Source: Magnetococcales bacterium
GTDB taxonomy: Bacteria > Pseudomonadota > Magnetococcia > Magnetococcales > DC0425bin3
Direction: 5' to 3'
DNA length: 42,957 nt
Assembly: GCA_015228935.1 (NCBI GenBank)
Contig: JADGCO010000033.1
Location: 1 to 42,957, forward strand
A program made the position numbers and the translations under genes. Numbering within the stretch: position 1 is the stretch's first letter; every line of letters begins with the position of its first letter. This document shows, piece after piece, positions 41,875-42,957 of the stretch. The notes below the pieces were generated by a model. It ran no database searches and was not told the DNA's origin. It saw only the letters and a program-made list of their open reading frames with translations.

Positions 41875-42081
41875 AAAAGGGGATCTGTCCAGAACCCCTG
41901 CCCATGCAAATCCTTACGGCATACTTTTTTGTTGGATCGGCAGCTACTGCCGTTTGCCACGAGGTATCCGCAGAGGATTCCGGGCCTTTGAGTCAAGGAA
42001 ATTCATTGGACACCCCCAGACAGGATCGAATATAATGTCGGCGGTGTATCATCTTGATCCCTACCTGCCAGGACATGCACC

Positions 42082-42831
42082 ATGACCGGTCTTGCCTTTG
42101 ATACCCTGAAATACACGAAGCGTCTCAAGGATGCGGGTGTTGCCGCGCCCCAGGCAGAAGTACAGTCCGAGTTTTTGGCCGAGATCTTGACCGAAAACCT
42201 GGCATCCAAAGAGGATTTGGCAAAATTGGATGCCAAAATGGAAATCCGGTTCAAGGAACTGGATTCCAAAGCTGATGCCAGATTCAAAGAACTGGATTCC
42301 AAAGCTGAAGCCAGGTTCAAAGAACTGGATTCCAAAGCTGATGCCAAGTTCAAGGATATTGATGCCAGATTCAAGGATATTGATACCAGATTCAAGGAGG
42401 TTGATACCAGGTTCAAGGAACTGGAAACCAAAATTGAAATCAGGTTCAAGGAATCGGACACCAAAGCTGAAATCAGGTTCAGGGAAATTGATACCAGATT
42501 CAAGGAACTGGAGACCGGATTCAAGCGGGATATCAAGGATCTGGAAACCGGATTCAAGCGAGACATCAAGGATCTGGACACCAAAATGGAAACCCGGTTC
42601 AAGGAACTGGAACTCCGCATGGTGATCAAGCTTGGGGCAATGATGCTGGCCGGCTTCGGTCTCATGGTGACTGCCAACCGCTTTTGGCCCATGACAGTCC
42701 AGTACGCTCCAACTCCTCCTGCCGTCCAGGACTCACGTATACCCTCAACCCCTCTCCCCGCCCAAACCATCCCGGGTACACCACCACATCTTCCCGCCCA
42801 ACCCATCCCGGGTACATCACCACCTCACTGA
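42082..42831 (+). CDS. DUF1640-type coiled-coil protein with expanded repeats
   Basis: This 249-residue protein begins with the DUF1640 start (FDTLKYTKRLKDAGVAAPQA, then ASKEDLAKLD). A coiled coil of about 135 residues made of 11-residue repeats such as ARFKELDSKAD follows, ending in a C-terminal membrane segment (MVIKLGAMMLAGFGLMVTANRF, about residues 176-197). The usual DUF1640 protein is much shorter, so the coil is expanded. After the membrane segment there is a Pro-rich tail with two repeats of PAQPIPGT type. Function is unknown; relatives are proposed membrane-tethered coiled coils. ATG 42082 has no strong ribosome site. Confidence 0.85.
   Translation: MTGLAFDTLKYTKRLKDAGVAAPQAEVQSEFLAEILTENLASKEDLAKLDAKMEIRFKELDSKADARFKELDSKAEARFKELDSKADAKFKDIDARFKDIDTRFKEVDTRFKELETKIEIRFKESDTKAEIRFREIDTRFKELETGFKRDIKDLETGFKRDIKDLDTKMETRFKELELRMVIKLGAMMLAGFGLMVTANRFWPMTVQYAPTPPAVQDSRIPSTPLPAQTIPGTPPHLPAQPIPGTSPPH
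42232..42600 (+). repeat. 33-bp tandem repeats coding for the coiled coil
   Basis: Units such as GATTCCAAAGCTGATGCCAG, followed by ATTCAAAGAACTG, repeat about eleven times with changes, each encoding one 11-residue coil turn. The 5' units (42260-42345) are nearly identical, which points to recent expansion. Confidence 0.75.
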
Positions 42832-42957
42832 TGCTGTTGCCCGCTCCTGGTCCCCGTCCCTGGCGTGCTTCATGGCTCCTACTGGACTACAAGACAATGC
42901 TTGTGTACTGGTTCAGCGTGAATCCGACAAACGACCATCGCGGATAAGCTACTTTTC

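Noticed and set aside
42003-42806. Minus-strand open frame opposite the coiled-coil gene, with Ser/Leu/Asn repeats
   Set aside because: The repeats are only the complement of the 33-bp coil units; the plus-strand gene has a known domain start and a membrane segment.

Overview
The window looks like a chromosomal segment of a Gram-negative, flagellate proteobacterium. The evidence is a periplasmic D,D-carboxypeptidase, an AsmA-like protein, a lipoprotein, a chemoreceptor, an endonuclease-type MutL and a GTP-type PEP carboxykinase. The gene content (MurD2-type ligase, hom next to alaC, DUF1640 coiled coil, BrnT/BrnA modules) would suit an alphaproteobacterial or Magnetococcia-like genome, but that placement is only an impression. 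No rRNA, tRNA, CRISPR array, transposase or integrase was found.

Layout. (1) 1-7.3 kb is housekeeping: murD2 (+) converges on a minus-strand run alaC, hom, apgM-like protein, recJ. The last three overlap or abut. A 26-bp tandem repeat and a strong hairpin lie between alaC and hom. (2) 7.4-14.8 kb is envelope and polysaccharide: a large polytopic GT-C-like membrane protein, a small helical protein, a protein with two fused nucleotidyltransferase domains, a PBP5-type carboxypeptidase and a membrane-anchored SGNH hydrolase. (3) 14.8-22.5 kb is an accessory island. A BrnT/BrnA pair and a DUF2442 gene precede a tight three-gene operon: TIR plus inactive-STAND-like protein, MoxR-type AAA+ ATPase, and a membrane-anchored CoxE/vWA-like protein ending in an FGE-sulfatase domain. 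A second BrnT/BrnA pair follows in the same orientation, then a predicted ADP-ribosyltransferase with a small partner gene that runs straight into mutL. (4) 22.5-31.4 kb holds mutL, a lipoprotein, small periplasmic proteins, an AT-rich secreted protein, an AsmA-like protein and gatB. (5) 31.5-34.8 kb has a third, decayed brn locus (brnT internally deleted, BrnA fused to an unrelated C-terminus), a chemoreceptor, a C_GCAxxG_C_C redox protein behind an FNR-type box, and a RelE-like toxin with its antitoxin. (6) 35-43 kb holds pckG, a thioredoxin-like [2Fe-2S] ferredoxin, a ClC antiporter with CBS domains, a UvrD/Rep helicase and a repeat-expanded DUF1640 coiled-coil protein.

How the genes fit together. 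The TIR, MoxR and vWA-FGE genes have the make-up expected of a ternary NTP-dependent conflict (anti-phage or self-killing) system: a TIR effector, an AAA+ switch, and a membrane-anchored sensor. The extreme C-terminus of the sensor reads like the variable region of a diversity-generating retroelement target. The two flanking brnTA loci are similar enough to act as direct repeats around the operon. Together with the ADP-ribosyltransferase pair, the brnT deletion scar and the RelE-type pair, they make 14.8-34.8 kb rich in toxin and defence genes interleaved with housekeeping genes.
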